From Clostridiaceae bacterium BRH_c20a (GTDB lineage Bacteria; Bacillota; Peptococcia; Peptococcales; BICA1-8): 64,000 nucleotides of DNA. Below are positions 1 through 9,684 of this stretch, one piece after another (the stretch's first letter is position 1; each line of letters opens with the position of its first letter). Position numbers and translations under genes: made by a program. The stretch spans positions 96,185 through 160,184 of the forward strand of contig LADT01000001.1 of assembly GCA_000961765.1 (NCBI GenBank). The letters are read 5' to 3'. The notes under the pieces are model-generated. The model saw only the letters and a program-made list of their open reading frames with translations. It was not told the DNA's origin and made no database searches.

Positions 1-984
1 ACCTTCAAGCCCTATGTAGATACCCGTAACCAATCGGCTAAATACATCAATGACTAGATAAACGACTGGTCGCCCAATAATCCAATCGGGATTATAGCGC
101 GATATCAAATAAACGTCTGCAACTGTTGCATCAATTTGATAACGTGAACCCGGGCCAATAACCTCCGAAGTCGAAGATCCCAACACAGCCCGAAGGTCCT
201 TTTCATATTTCTTACGCCCCAGTCTGGCAACCGATACTTCTTCTGCATTGTATTCTTTGTTATACCAGTAACGGAATTGATCAAGTGAAGGTAATACGTC
301 TTTATCTGCAACAATTACCTTTCTTATACCGTCTTCAATATAATAGTCCTCCGCATAGAATTCTTTAATCATCATGTTATAGGCTGCTGGTATACTGTTT
401 TTCTTATTAGTTAGGAAATATTTTTCCAGCGCAACACGAAATACTTTTTTAGTTACTTGGTCTATATTTATACCTGTAGTATGCTTGCGAGGTCGTCCCC
501 GTTTTTTGCTGCCTGAAGCCTTTTCCTTTCCTTTCCCACCTGACTTACTATAATCTGGCAGTAATGCATTCGGTGTTTGACCTCGTTGCCAATATCGGCG
601 TAAATATTTATATACTGTAGGCTTTGTAACAGCATACTTTTTCATCACCTCGGCTATCATTTGCCCTCGTTTATCTCTGTCAAAAATATCTGGGACGTTA
701 GTAACAATATCTTTAATCATGTTCCAAGCCGTATCCCTAATTATAAAATTTTTCTCATTAATTTCATCTTTGACAACATGTAAAAATTCATCATGCTTAA
801 TTTTTATTAACTCATCTTGAATAAGTTCTTCTTTTATTTCAGCTACAGTTACTGCAAATGGAAGTGCCATTTTATCTTCAACATCTATCAAATAAGTAAG
901 AACATTACCAGTATCCACCCATAAGACACGAAAGATTTTATTTGCTTGCGAATTTTCCAACAATTCATTGACTAATAAATTCAT
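1..984 (-). CDS. tnsB: TnsB-like transposase of a Tn7-like element (3' part outside window)
   Basis: DDE-type transposase subunit that would bind the element ends and join them to target DNA. The frame is open to the window edge, so only the first 328 codons are visible. They show a helix-turn-helix stretch (VTKPTVYKYLRRYW, about residues 115-130), a basic linker (KKRGRPRKH), and the start of the RNase-H-like catalytic core with the first acidic residue in YQIDATVADVYLI and a second in VIDVFSR. The ATG overlaps the tnsA stop by 4 bases (ATGA), so the two are translationally coupled. Family assignment follows from the tnsA neighbour and the glmS-proximal position. The catalytic Glu and the end of the gene cannot be checked. 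Confidence 0.88.
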   Translation of the reverse strand, partial: MNLLVNELLENSQANKIFRVLWVDTGNVLTYLIDVEDKMALPFAVTVAEIKEELIQDELIKIKHDEFLHVVKDEINEKNFIIRDTAWNMIKDIVTNVPDIFDRDKRGQMIAEVMKKYAVTKPTVYKYLRRYWQRGQTPNALLPDYSKSGGKGKEKASGSKKRGRPRKHTTGINIDQVTKKVFRVALEKYFLTNKKNSIPAAYNMMIKEFYAEDYYIEDGIRKVIVADKDVLPSLDQFRYWYNKEYNAEEVSVARLGRKKYEKDLRAVLGSSTSEVIGPGSRYQIDATVADVYLISRYNPDWIIGRPVVYLVIDVFSRLVTGIYIGLEG

Positions 985-1799
985 TTTATCAACCGTTCCT
1001 TATGTTTATTTGATAAATTAAAGCTCAAACTGGGAATTGTAGCACGAAGGTTAAAAGGCTTTTCCATATCTAAACCTATATATTTATGAGCAATAAGGTA
1101 TTTGAGAAGAGTAATGGCCGTTCCCGCTTCGCAAGCATAATGGTTATCAAATGCTTTTAATATGTCCAAAATCAATACTTCCCTATCTATTATATAGTCA
1201 TACAGAGTAAAGGCTAGGTCTATGTCTTTTTCCTCTATGTGGTACCAGCTATGAATCCAGCCAATGTTTTTACAAGTTTCTTTCGGTAAATCCAATTCGG
1301 TTACTATTCCCCAGTCAACATTTGAATCAGCCCAATACTGTCGTTCTATTTCAAACTTCTCAATTACCCGTTTATCGTTTAACTTCTCATGAGGCTTTAT
1401 GGTTCTAGCTATATGTAGGATTTCTTTACCTTTCCGGATGGTTACGAGAAAATCTGTAGTACATACGATAGGAGTTCTAGTTGTGGAATCTACAGGATGG
1501 TTTATTTGCTTCTTTTCCGCTATCTGTACTGTCTTCTCACGATCAAGGGGGTATTGTTCTCGGATATCTATTACATCTTCTGTCCAATCTAGCAAATAGA
1601 AATAGTCGCGTTCAAGATCTGAAAGAAGGTGATGAATACGGTTGGTTTTCCATCCCTTTAAGCGATGAACACGACCTGTCGAAGGAACGTCTTGTATAGT
1701 TAACCACGGCTTGTAATTTGATAATTCACCGTTACCTCGCCCCTCAACATAGTAACGAACAATTTTATCTTCAGTCCACCTATTGGTACGTTTAGCCAT
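981..1799 (-). CDS. tnsA: TnsA-like endonuclease of a Tn7-like element
   Basis: TnsA makes the 5' strand cuts at the ends of Tn7-type elements, which lets them move by cut-and-paste. The 272-residue product has the PDDEXK-like nuclease order: Glu in DIREQYPL, Asp in CTTDFLVTI and Lys in ARTIKPHEK, followed by a C-terminal winged-helix-type part. The longer reading from a TTG at 1814 is unlikely, because a strong GGAGGA Shine-Dalgarno lies inside it, 6-7 bases before the ATG at 1799. It is the first gene inside the end nearest glmS, which is the Tn7 right-end gene order (tnsA then tnsB). Confidence 0.92.
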   Translation of the reverse strand: MAKRTNRWTEDKIVRYYVEGRGNGELSNYKPWLTIQDVPSTGRVHRLKGWKTNRIHHLLSDLERDYFYLLDWTEDVIDIREQYPLDREKTVQIAEKKQINHPVDSTTRTPIVCTTDFLVTIRKGKEILHIARTIKPHEKLNDKRVIEKFEIERQYWADSNVDWGIVTELDLPKETCKNIGWIHSWYHIEEKDIDLAFTLYDYIIDREVLILDILKAFDNHYACEAGTAITLLKYLIAHKYIGLDMEKPFNLRATIPSLSFNLSNKHKERLIK

Positions 1800-1825
1800 T
1801 GAATATTCCTCCAAAAAATGAAAAA

Positions 1826-1856
1826 GCTACTATTATGATTATCTCATAATAGTAGC
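1826..1856. repeat. Perfect 13-bp inverted repeat between tnsA and the transposon end
   Basis: GCTACTATTATGA at 1826-1838 is answered by its exact reverse complement at 1844-1856 with a 5-base loop. It lies just upstream of the tnsA Shine-Dalgarno. It could be an operator for autorepression or part of the end structure. No factor is assigned. Confidence 0.75.
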
Positions 1857-1857
1857 C

Positions 1858-1924
1858 AGTAAACAACTTTTTTACAAAGTAAACAACTTTATTCCTAAGT
1901 AAAGAACTTTTTTACCATGCAACA
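1858..1924. mobile_element. Tn7-like transposon end with three 20-bp-spaced TnsB-site-like repeats
   Basis: AGTAAACAACTTT at 1858, AGTAAACAACTTT at 1878 and AGTAAAGAACTTT at 1898 repeat at exactly 20-base steps, as expected for adjacent TnsB sites in a Tn7 right end. The outer boundary is probably near 1917-1924: read outward-in on the minus strand, TGTTGCA begins at 1924 and TGGTAAAAAAG at 1917. The 1924 boundary is 25 bases past the glmS stop, the normal attTn7 spacing. The partner end and the target duplication are outside the window. Confidence 0.8.
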
Positions 1925-1949
1925 AAATATATATTCCAAATATTCCCTA

Positions 1950-3773
1950 CTACTCCACCGTCACACTCTTAGCCAAGTTTCTTGGTTGATCAACATTACA
2001 GCCTCTGGCTTTGGCGGCATAGTAAGAAATCAACTGCAAAGGTATTACTGTCAGAATCGGAGCTACAAAGTTATAAATATCCGGAATATAAAGAACATCA
2101 TCCACATATTTACCTACTTCGGTATCACCTTCTATAGCAATTGCCAATACTTCTGCATCCCGAGCTTTTACTTCCTTAATATTTGATAAGGTTTTATCAT
2201 AGGTGTTTTTCTGAACACATAAGGCAATTACGGGTGTTTCCTTGGTAATTAACGCTAGTGTTCCGTGCTTTAATTCACCGGCGGCGTAGGCCTCGGCATG
2301 AATGTAGGAAATCTCCTTAAGCTTTAGAGAACCTTCCAAGGCTACTGCCCAGTCAAAGCCTCGACCGATAAAGAATGCGTCATGTTTTTCTTTAAATTCC
2401 TCGGCTATTTCTTTATATCTATCTACTTCATTTAAAACTCTGATAGCTGCTTCCGGTAGAGAGTGTAATGCATCGATAATTACCTTTGCTTCAGCTTCAC
2501 TAACTACACCCTTAAGCTGACCAAGGTAGAGTGCCAATAAATATTCTGCTACCAGCATAGTTGTATAAGCTTTTGTTGATGCCACGGCAATTTCTGGTCC
2601 TGCCCAGATAAATACTACAAAGTCAGCTTCTCGGGCGATGGAACTACCCACTACATTTGTAATTGCCAAAACACTAGCACCCTTATTCTTAGCTTCTCTT
2701 AGAGCAGCTAAGGTATCCGCAGTTTCTCCGGACTGGCTAATAACAATAACCAGAGTTTCTTCATCGACTAATGGCCTCCGGTAGCGGAATTCAGAGGCAA
2801 TATCTACTTCTACCGGAATACGTAAAAGATTTTCAAAAATACCTTTACCAACTAATCCTGCATGATAAGCAGTACCACAAGCAACGATATATACTTTTTT
2901 CCATTTATTTATGGTCTCCAGTGGCAGATGAAAATCTTCAAATTTAACTCTATTTTCTGCAATTCTGCCGCTTAAGGCTTTTCTAAAAGCAACCGGTTGT
3001 TCATGGATTTCTTTGAGCATAAAATGTTCATAGCCGCCTTTTTCAGCAGCTTCAGCATCCCAGGAGACATTAAATACTTCTTTATTTACTATTTCCCCGG
3101 AAATTGTTGTTATCTTTATTGTTTCAGGAGTGAGTACACAAACTTCTCCATCATTTATTAAATAGCATTTTCTTGTATGGGAAAGTATGGCTGGTATGTC
3201 GGAGGCAATAAAGTTCTCACCTTCACCAATGCCAATTACCAGGGGGCTATCTTTTCGAGCAGCAATAAGCTTATCGGGCTCGTTTTTGCAGATAACACCC
3301 AAAGCATAGGATCCATGAATTTTATCTAAGGTCATTTTAACTGCTTCTTCTAAATTGCCTTTATAGTAATGCTCTACCATGTGAGCAACTACTTCGGTAT
3401 CCGTTTCGGACGAAAAAATATGTCCTTGTTCTTCTAACCACTCCTTAAGTTCCATATAGTTTTCGATAATTCCATTGTGTACTACAGCAAAGTCTTCAGA
3501 ACAACTGGTATGAGGATGGGAATTTTCATCTGATGGTCTACCGTGAGTCGCCCAACGGGTATGACCAATACCAATATTACCAGTAGGGTTTTTACCAAGA
3601 AGCTTGCTTTCCAAAAAGGATAGTTTACCCTCTGCCTTAATAACCTGTAATTTGCCTTCCTTTAAAACTGCAACGCCAGCGGAATCATAACCACGATACT
3701 CTAATTTACGTAAACCTTCTACTAAAATTGGAGTAGCCTCTTTATTACCAATATAACCGACTATGCCACACAA
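1950..3773 (-). CDS. glmS: Glutamine-fructose-6-phosphate aminotransferase (isomerizing)
   Basis: Makes glucosamine-6-phosphate from fructose-6-phosphate and glutamine, the entry step to UDP-GlcNAc and peptidoglycan. At 607 residues it has the family's normal length. The N-terminal glutaminase begins MCGIVGYIG with Cys2 as nucleophile, and HTRWATHG follows near residue 72. Two SIS sugar-binding domains occupy the C-terminal half (VISQSGETADT, near 348; GRGFDWAVALEGSLKLKE), and the end is the conserved NLAKSVTVE. A glmS ribozyme precedes it, so expression should fall when the product accumulates. Its 3' end is the attTn7 recognition region and a Tn7-like element sits directly behind it, leaving the reading frame intact. 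Confidence 0.98.
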   Translation of the reverse strand: MCGIVGYIGNKEATPILVEGLRKLEYRGYDSAGVAVLKEGKLQVIKAEGKLSFLESKLLGKNPTGNIGIGHTRWATHGRPSDENSHPHTSCSEDFAVVHNGIIENYMELKEWLEEQGHIFSSETDTEVVAHMVEHYYKGNLEEAVKMTLDKIHGSYALGVICKNEPDKLIAARKDSPLVIGIGEGENFIASDIPAILSHTRKCYLINDGEVCVLTPETIKITTISGEIVNKEVFNVSWDAEAAEKGGYEHFMLKEIHEQPVAFRKALSGRIAENRVKFEDFHLPLETINKWKKVYIVACGTAYHAGLVGKGIFENLLRIPVEVDIASEFRYRRPLVDEETLVIVISQSGETADTLAALREAKNKGASVLAITNVVGSSIAREADFVVFIWAGPEIAVASTKAYTTMLVAEYLLALYLGQLKGVVSEAEAKVIIDALHSLPEAAIRVLNEVDRYKEIAEEFKEKHDAFFIGRGFDWAVALEGSLKLKEISYIHAEAYAAGELKHGTLALITKETPVIALCVQKNTYDKTLSNIKEVKARDAEVLAIAIEGDTEVGKYVDDVLYIPDIYNFVAPILTVIPLQLISYYAAKARGCNVDQPRNLAKSVTVE

Positions 3774-3819
3774 AATAAATTCCTCCTTAAGTTACAGCAC
3801 AACTGTATTTGACACCCTT

Positions 3820-4113
3820 TGTACCCGAAATTACTTTCGGGTTTTGTAATGCCTCTTTCGGTCATACAGTGACCGGGGAGCATCCGCCGAATTCTTCGAT
3901 TAACTCCCACCCTCGTCAACCATCTAGGAAGTGACTAGTGACTGGTGGCTAGTGGCTAGTGAATGCACGATTTCGTGCCCAGTGACCAGTACTCAGTGCC
4001 CAGTGCTCAGTTGTCCAGTGATTAAAAAACTTATTATCGATAAGCCAATAGTCGGATTTCTCTAACTTCCAACGTCCAACATCTAACTTCTGATATCTGA
4101 TGGTTCTGGCGCT
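3820..4113 (-). ncRNA. glmS: glmS ribozyme/riboswitch with an enlarged P1 loop
   Basis: On the minus strand, just upstream of glmS, all core elements of the GlcN6P-activated ribozyme can be read. The cleavage-site segment AGCGCCAGAAC starts at 4113/4112. The core TTGACGAGG lies at about 3912-3920. TTAATCGA is followed by TTCGGCGGATGC and CCCCGG at about 3880-3905, and P4-type stems lie further 3'. P1 is AACCATC (4099-4105) paired with GATGGTT (3918-3924). Its loop is about 174 bases instead of the usual few to about twenty, and is filled largely by a dispersed repeat. The 3' limit is approximate. Confidence 0.93.
3929..4020. repeat. Dispersed AGTGACTGGT/ACCAGTGCTCAGT repeat inside ribozyme loop P1
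   Basis: Left part: repeated GTGACTAGTGACTGGTGGCT words. Centre: GCACGATTTCGTGC, itself a hairpin. Right part: CAGTGACCAGTACTCAGTG words, roughly the inverse of the left. The same arrangement recurs at 7652-7735, and its CTAGTGA word is tandemly amplified at 13164-13210. Confidence 0.75.
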
Positions 4114-4183
4114 TTTAAAATATTTCACTTTGTGCTGTTTTTAGATAGTATTATTTTATTTAGTTTTACCAAACTTGTTACAA

Positions 4184-4203
4184 GTATCAGTTGGAACTGA
4201 TAC
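4184..4203. promoter_or_regulatory. Palindrome upstream of the glmS ribozyme
   Basis: GTATCAGTTGGAACTGATAC is a 9+9 inverted repeat with a 2-base centre, about 70 bases upstream of the ribozyme cleavage site. The region between it and the ribozyme holds TA-rich sequence suitable for a -10 element. It may be an operator. No regulator can be named. Confidence 0.45.
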
Positions 4204-4302
4204 AGTTTCTACCCTCCTTTCAAAGTGATAATAGTGTTACAGAAAACTAAAATAATTTTACAATTTTGTTGTGAAGTTAACAAGGGAATATTATGTAAAT
4301 AC

Positions 4303-4644
4303 TTAGCTCTTAATCAGCCAAATTGCAAAAGCTATCATGCTAAAAGCAAGCAGGGCTTTAATAACAGAAACTTTATCCCCTAAAAGGTACATTGAAAAAC
4401 CCAAAATAAATAAATAGTAGATAAAGGTCTGGGATGCGATAATTAAAGGAAGGTTCTTGTAAATCTGGTGTCCCTTGGTAAAGCCTATGCCTAATGATAT
4501 ATTTGCAAGAAACAGGATTGGAGCAATCATTAAATTATATTTAGCAACTGATATAAAATCAGGATTAATATTCTTAACCTGCCAGGATACTGTCAGGGCT
4601 ATTATAAACGACCCTACTCCTAATAAACCAATAATAAGCGGCAT
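4303..4644 (-). CDS. Small four-helix membrane protein, EamA/SMR-like
   Basis: This 113-residue protein consists of four hydrophobic helices: LIIGLLGVGSFIIALTV near the start, NLMIAPILFLANISLGIGF, LIIASQTFIYYLFILGFSMYL and ALLAFSMIAFAIWLI at the end. There is no signal or soluble domain. Size and topology match the small multidrug resistance/half-EamA group of transporters, which act as dimers in the cytoplasmic membrane. The first-helix Glu that SMR drug pumps use is not seen, so a drug-efflux role is not supported. A good Shine-Dalgarno (GGAGGAAG) fixes the start. Confidence 0.6.
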   Translation of the reverse strand: MPLIIGLLGVGSFIIALTVSWQVKNINPDFISVAKYNLMIAPILFLANISLGIGFTKGHQIYKNLPLIIASQTFIYYLFILGFSMYLLGDKVSVIKALLAFSMIAFAIWLIKS

Positions 4645-4721
4645 TTTCTTCCTCCAAAAAATAGAGTGAACAATTGGGCGAGAACCTACATTTCTACAGT
4701 TCTTGTAAGAACAAATGAGTA

Positions 4722-4757
4722 GGTTAAGGTTTCGCTTCGCTAGGCTAAGGTTGAGAA
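4722..4757. repeat. 36-base dispersed repeat, copy 1
   Basis: The segment beginning GGTTAAGGTTTCGCTTCGCT is the exact reverse complement of 13277-13312 over 36 bases. Related, diverged versions lie near 7865-7905 and 16300-16345. All copies are intergenic. This stretch (4645-4892) holds no gene. Confidence 0.85.
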
Positions 4758-4892
4758 GAACCTACAAAATAAAACATGCAATGATTGTGTCAGACGCGAT
4801 AACTTAACCCATTAGTAGTTGTCAGACGCAAAAGTTATCCCAATAGTATTGTCTATTCTAGTTTTTGAAAAGCGGACGCGCAATGCGCGCCC

Positions 4893-6644
4893 CTACATCA
4901 CCTTCGTACGTCCCCTGTAAATAACCCCTCTGGTCACATCGATAGTTATTAAAGTTCCGGTAGGCAGCTTCTCGGTTGCGTTTTCTACACCAACAATAAC
5001 TGGTTTCCCCAAGCTCAAGCAAACAATTGCTGCATGAGAAGTCAAGCCACCTTCCTCAGTAATAACACCTGCTGCCTTTTGCATAGCTGGAACGTAATCA
5101 GCATCTGTTGCATGAACAACTAAAATCTCATCAGGTTGGATTTCTGTTACTGCTTGCTGAGCACTCTTGGCTACTTGTACTGTTCCCGTGACACTATTTC
5201 GCCCAATTCCTGCGCCTTGGGCTAGGATTTGTCCCACAACCTCTACCTTAATTAGGTTAGTTGTTCCCGGAACCCCTACCGGTACACCAGTAGTAATAAC
5301 TACCAGGTCACCATTTTTTATTAATCCTGCAGCTAAGGACGCATTTATGGATTGCTCAAACATGGCATCTGTTCCATATGCCTCCGGTGCGAAAATGGGT
5401 TCTACACCCCATACCAAGAGAAGTTTGCGCTGTGCCTTAAGCCTTGGAGTAACAGCAATGATAGGTGATTTAGGGCGATACTTGGATACCATCCGTGCAG
5501 TAAAGCCAGACTCTGTTGCAGTAATAATAGCTGCTGCCTCCAAACTTTGGGCTGTTGCACATGTTGCATGGCTGATGGCATCGGTGGTTGTCTGACGGGT
5601 GACTATACCCCGCATGGCAACAATTTGCTCATGTTTAATAGCGGTTTCTATCCTCTCAGCAATTCTTGCCATTGTCTGTACTGACTCTAACGGATATTTA
5701 CCAGCGGCAGTTTCACCTGAGAGCATTATGGCATCTGTACCATCTAATATAGCGTTAGCCACATCACTGGCTTCGGCTCTAGTAGGCCTGGGATTTCTTA
5801 TCATGGAATCAAGCATCTGAGTAGCGGTTATAACGGGCTTGCCTGCTCGATTACATTTCTCAATCATCATCTTTTGAATTAAGGGGACTTCTTCAGCTGG
5901 AATTTCTACCCCTAGGTCACCCCTTGCAACCATCAATCCGTCAGATACCTCTAGTATCTCATCAATATTTACTACACCTTGGTGGTTTTCAATTTTAGAT
6001 ATAATATGGATATCTACTTTATAGGCTTCTAGAATCTTACGAATTTCCAACACATCACTAGCACTGCGGATAAATGAAGCAGCAATAAAATCAACATCCT
6101 GCTCAATGCCAAATTTAATATCTGCAATATCCTTTTCGGTAATAGCAGGTAATTTGATAACCACACCAGGTACATTAACACCTTTTCTGTTGGATAGTTC
6201 ACCGCCATTTAATATTTCACAGTATATTTCTGTGCCTTCTACTTTTAGGACTTCAAGAGCGATTAAACCATCATCCAATAGGATGCGTTTTCCGACTTGG
6301 ATATCCTTGGTTAATCCTGGATAATTAACAGTAACCCTTTCTCTTGTTCCTTCTATTTCTTCAGTAGTTAGTATAAATTCTTTGCCGGTTTCTAAGGTTA
6401 TCTTTCCGTCCTTTAACAAACCGGTCCTGATTTCAGGCCCTTTTGTATCCAACATAATAGCAACAGGCTTATTTGTTATTAATACTGCATCACGAATATT
6501 TTTAATACGCTTTCCATGCTCTTCATGGGTACCATGAGAAAAGTTCAAGCGCGCTACATTCATACCGCTTTCGATTAGCTGGCATAATTTCTCTACTGAT
6601 TCACTGGCAGGACCTATAGTGCAGACAATTTTAGTACGCCTCAT
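4893..6644 (-). CDS. pyk: Pyruvate kinase with C-terminal phosphohistidine-type domain
   Basis: Catalyses the last glycolytic step, PEP + ADP to pyruvate + ATP. The TIM barrel starts [14 protein letters not shown] and shows [20 protein letters not shown], the K-containing [19 protein letters not shown] and TATQMLDSM. After the usual end (about residue 475) there is an extra ~100-residue domain with [10 protein letters not shown] and GKPVIVG, like the mobile His domain of PEP-utilising enzymes. This extension is known from Bacillus-type pyruvate kinases. It follows pfkA by 14 bases in one operon. Confidence 0.97.
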   Translation of the reverse strand: MRRTKIVCTIGPASESVEKLCQLIESGMNVARLNFSHGTHEEHGKRIKNIRDAVLITNKPVAIMLDTKGPEIRTGLLKDGKITLETGKEFILTTEEIEGTRERVTVNYPGLTKDIQVGKRILLDDGLIALEVLKVEGTEIYCEILNGGELSNRKGVNVPGVVIKLPAITEKDIADIKFGIEQDVDFIAASFIRSASDVLEIRKILEAYKVDIHIISKIENHQGVVNIDEILEVSDGLMVARGDLGVEIPAEEVPLIQKMMIEKCNRAGKPVITATQMLDSMIRNPRPTRAEASDVANAILDGTDAIMLSGETAAGKYPLESVQTMARIAERIETAIKHEQIVAMRGIVTRQTTTDAISHATCATAQSLEAAAIITATESGFTARMVSKYRPKSPIIAVTPRLKAQRKLLLVWGVEPIFAPEAYGTDAMFEQSINASLAAGLIKNGDLVVITTGVPVGVPGTTNLIKVEVVGQILAQGAGIGRNSVTGTVQVAKSAQQAVTEIQPDEILVVHATDADYVPAMQKAAGVITEEGGLTSHAAIVCLSLGKPVIVGVENATEKLPTGTLITIDVTRGVIYRGRTKVM

Positions 6645-6658
6645 GATTCTCCTCCTTT

Positions 6659-7952
<1,294 letters not shown>

Positions 7953-8153
7953 CTACTTTGCAATAGCACTGCTTAATATTTCGTGGGCTTCCTCTACTTC
8001 AGATTCAGGTACCAAAATTTCTACAGAGCCTGAATCTCCCAAATGGGGAATGCCTGAGGATCGCAAATTGACCAGCAAACCTTCTCCTGCCAGGATTTCT
8101 TTTAGTTGTTCAGCAATTATTCTATTAGGAGCTATATAAACAACAGTCCACAT
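7953..8153 (-). CDS. DUF2007-type small protein (putative PII-like/signal-transducing fold)
   Basis: This 66-residue protein starts MWTVVYIAPNRIIAEQLKEI with LLVNLRSSG and VEILVPESEVEEAHEIL. The pattern (an N-terminal beta strand, a helix that reads 'increase accessibility of paralogous input', then a second beta-alpha unit) matches the DUF2007 family. The function is not established. An upstream reading to 8219 exists but contains the GGAGGA Shine-Dalgarno for the ATG at 8153 and part of a dispersed hairpin, so the short start is chosen. Confidence 0.7.
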   Translation of the reverse strand: MWTVVYIAPNRIIAEQLKEILAGEGLLVNLRSSGIPHLGDSGSVEILVPESEVEEAHEILSSAIAK

Positions 8154-8177
8154 TCTGTAAATTCCTCCTTTATTGGA

Positions 8178-8225
8178 TAGGGGACACACCTCTAATGCAT
8201 GTTTTCCTTGTTGAGGCATGTCCCC
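8178..8225. repeat. Dispersed hairpin element, copy 1
   Basis: GGGGACACACCTC (8180-8192) and GAGGCATGTCCCC (8213-8225) form a stem with two mismatches between mtrB and the DUF2007 gene. Bases 8178-8201 are an exact inverted match (24 bases) to 17621-17644. It could act as an intercistronic terminator or processing site. Confidence 0.8.
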
Positions 8226-8231
8226 AACTAA

Positions 8232-8459
8232 TTAGTCTCCTGCTTCAACAATACCATGGGTTGTAAATATTCTTGCCCGCCCTTTGATTTTTATTGCCGA
8301 TGTCTGTTCAGTAAATTGAACAATCATTACTTCTCCCCGGTCTAACTTTTCCGTATGGTGAAACTTTGTATCCCTTCCCCTTGTTAAACCACTTAAATTA
8401 ACACCGTTATCTAATGCTTTAACTACTATGTATTCACCAGAAATATTATTATCCTCCAT
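8232..8459 (-). CDS. mtrB: Transcription attenuation protein MtrB (TRAP)
   Basis: Tryptophan-activated RNA-binding protein that forms an 11-subunit ring and terminates trp operon transcription by wrapping GAG/UAG repeats in the leader. From MEDNN it is 75 residues, the length of the Bacillus protein. Hallmarks are VVKALDNGVNLSGLTRG, DTKFHHTEKLDRGEV, and QFTEQTSAIKIKGRARI, which includes the Lys/Lys/Arg RNA-contact face. The start overlaps the end of coaD. A TTG at 8471 is in frame but less likely. No trp operon lies in this window, so its target is elsewhere. Confidence 0.93.
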   Translation of the reverse strand: MEDNNISGEYIVVKALDNGVNLSGLTRGRDTKFHHTEKLDRGEVMIVQFTEQTSAIKIKGRARIFTTHGIVEAGD

Positions 8460-8952
8460 GTCTTTCACCAACTTTATATTTTTTTCTTAATGCTTCTCCT
8501 ACTACCATAGGTACAAAATGATCGATATTACCACCTAAGGCTGCAACATTTTTTATAATACTAGAACTGATAAATGAATATTCTGCATCAGTCATTAGAA
8601 AAACTGTCTCTACCTTTTCATTAAGTAGATGATTGACTGAAGCCATTTGCATCTCGTATTCGAAATCTGAAACGGCCCTTAAACCTCTAATAATAGCTAT
8701 CGCTCCTTTACTCTCCAAATAATCAACCAAAAGTCCGTCAAAAACACCCAGCTCCACATTAGGCAAATCTTCTAAACAACATTCTTTTATTAAAGCTAAT
8801 CTTTCCTCAACAGTAAATAGGGTTTTTTTATAGTTGTCTGAGGAAACAGCCATAATAACTTTATCAAATAACTTTGCTGCTCGCTTAATAATGTTAATAT
8901 GCCCATCTGTTACTGGATCAAAAGTTCCGGGATATACTGCAATTCTTTCCAA
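8449..8952 (-). CDS. coaD: Pantetheine-phosphate adenylyltransferase
   Basis: Fourth step of CoA synthesis, adding AMP to 4'-phosphopantetheine. The nucleotidyltransferase signature TFDPVTDGHINII (family T/HxGH) sits near the N terminus, and ISSSIIKNVAALGGN is the family's C-terminal signature. The best start is the TTG at 8952 (MERIAVYPG, 167 residues, usual 155-170). The further upstream TTG at 8967 lies on top of the GGAGGGTGA ribosome-binding site. It runs into mtrB with an 11-base overlap. Confidence 0.95.
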   Translation of the reverse strand: MERIAVYPGTFDPVTDGHINIIKRAAKLFDKVIMAVSSDNYKKTLFTVEERLALIKECCLEDLPNVELGVFDGLLVDYLESKGAIAIIRGLRAVSDFEYEMQMASVNHLLNEKVETVFLMTDAEYSFISSSIIKNVAALGGNIDHFVPMVVGEALRKKYKVGERHGG

Positions 8953-9145
8953 AAAATCACCCTCCAACCATTACCACTTTTAGCTTGTCCAAAATTATTT
9001 CTTATATTGATAGTATTCTTTGTATTTTTCTTAATCAAAACTTATTCTAGACTAGTATTTATTCTCCTGCCAGATTTAGATTATTTCTCTTTTAGTTAAT
9101 TAAGATTGAACCAAACCAACATTAATATTTCCTAAATAGTTAACA

Positions 9146-9628
9146 TTAATGATGATATTTGCCATTTCCTTTTTGGTTATGGGCTATTTTAGCCGCAGCT
9201 GCTGACGCGATTGCTGCAACAATATCATCAGCAAAAGTATTAACGTAGCCTAAGCTTGAATCCAACCTACCTATTAGACCAATTTTCATTTTATCTAAAT
9301 ATCCAAAGCTGGTAATGCCAATTGTCCCATAGATATTAGTAATAGCTAAAGCCAATATTTCATCTATTCCATAAAGGGACTCATCCATTTTTATTATTGT
9401 AGATATAGGTTCCGGAAGCAAATCTTGCTCTGCTAATACATCTAAGGCCAATCCTGTCAAAACAGCATACTGTACTTCCCTTTTTTCCAAAACAGCATCA
9501 ATGGCCTCAAGACAAACTTCCTTTTCTAATCCAGGATAATAGGACTTCTGTAAATCAAAAACAATTAAAGCAATATCATCTACCGTGATTCCCCGTTGTT
9601 CCAACTGTTCAATAACTATTTTTTTCAT
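9146..9628 (-). CDS. pgpA: Phosphatidylglycerophosphatase A family protein (YutG-like)
   Basis: This 160-residue protein has the PgpA/YutG pattern: GLALDVLAEQ, IYGTIGITSFGYLDKMKIGLIGRLD and the acidic FADDIVAAIASAAAAKIAH at the C terminus. The family dephosphorylates phosphatidylglycerol phosphate in membrane lipid synthesis. This short YutG-type branch is soluble-looking and less well characterised, so the exact substrate is inferred. It lies 56 bases downstream of dnaE on the same strand. Confidence 0.82.
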   Translation of the reverse strand: MKKIVIEQLEQRGITVDDIALIVFDLQKSYYPGLEKEVCLEAIDAVLEKREVQYAVLTGLALDVLAEQDLLPEPISTIIKMDESLYGIDEILALAITNIYGTIGITSFGYLDKMKIGLIGRLDSSLGYVNTFADDIVAAIASAAAAKIAHNQKGNGKYHH

Positions 9629-9684
9629 TCTTTGCCTCCAAAATCCGTTTCTTTCTACTTATGTTGGAGACTTAAAAAATGTGC

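Noticed and set aside
1399..1699. Plus-strand frames inside tnsA
   Set aside because: They lie opposite a well-supported gene, lack ribosome-binding sites and resemble no family.
4861..4892. GC-rich GCGCAATGCGCGC stretch after pyk as terminator
   Set aside because: The stem is very short and no T run follows on the minus strand; not convincing.
5167..6324. Plus-strand frames opposite pyk
   Set aside because: Shadows of a conserved coding sequence with biased composition; no starts or motifs of their own.
8449..8471. Longer mtrB start at TTG 8471
   Set aside because: The ATG at 8459 gives exactly the 75-residue TRAP length; the extra residues have no counterpart in the family.
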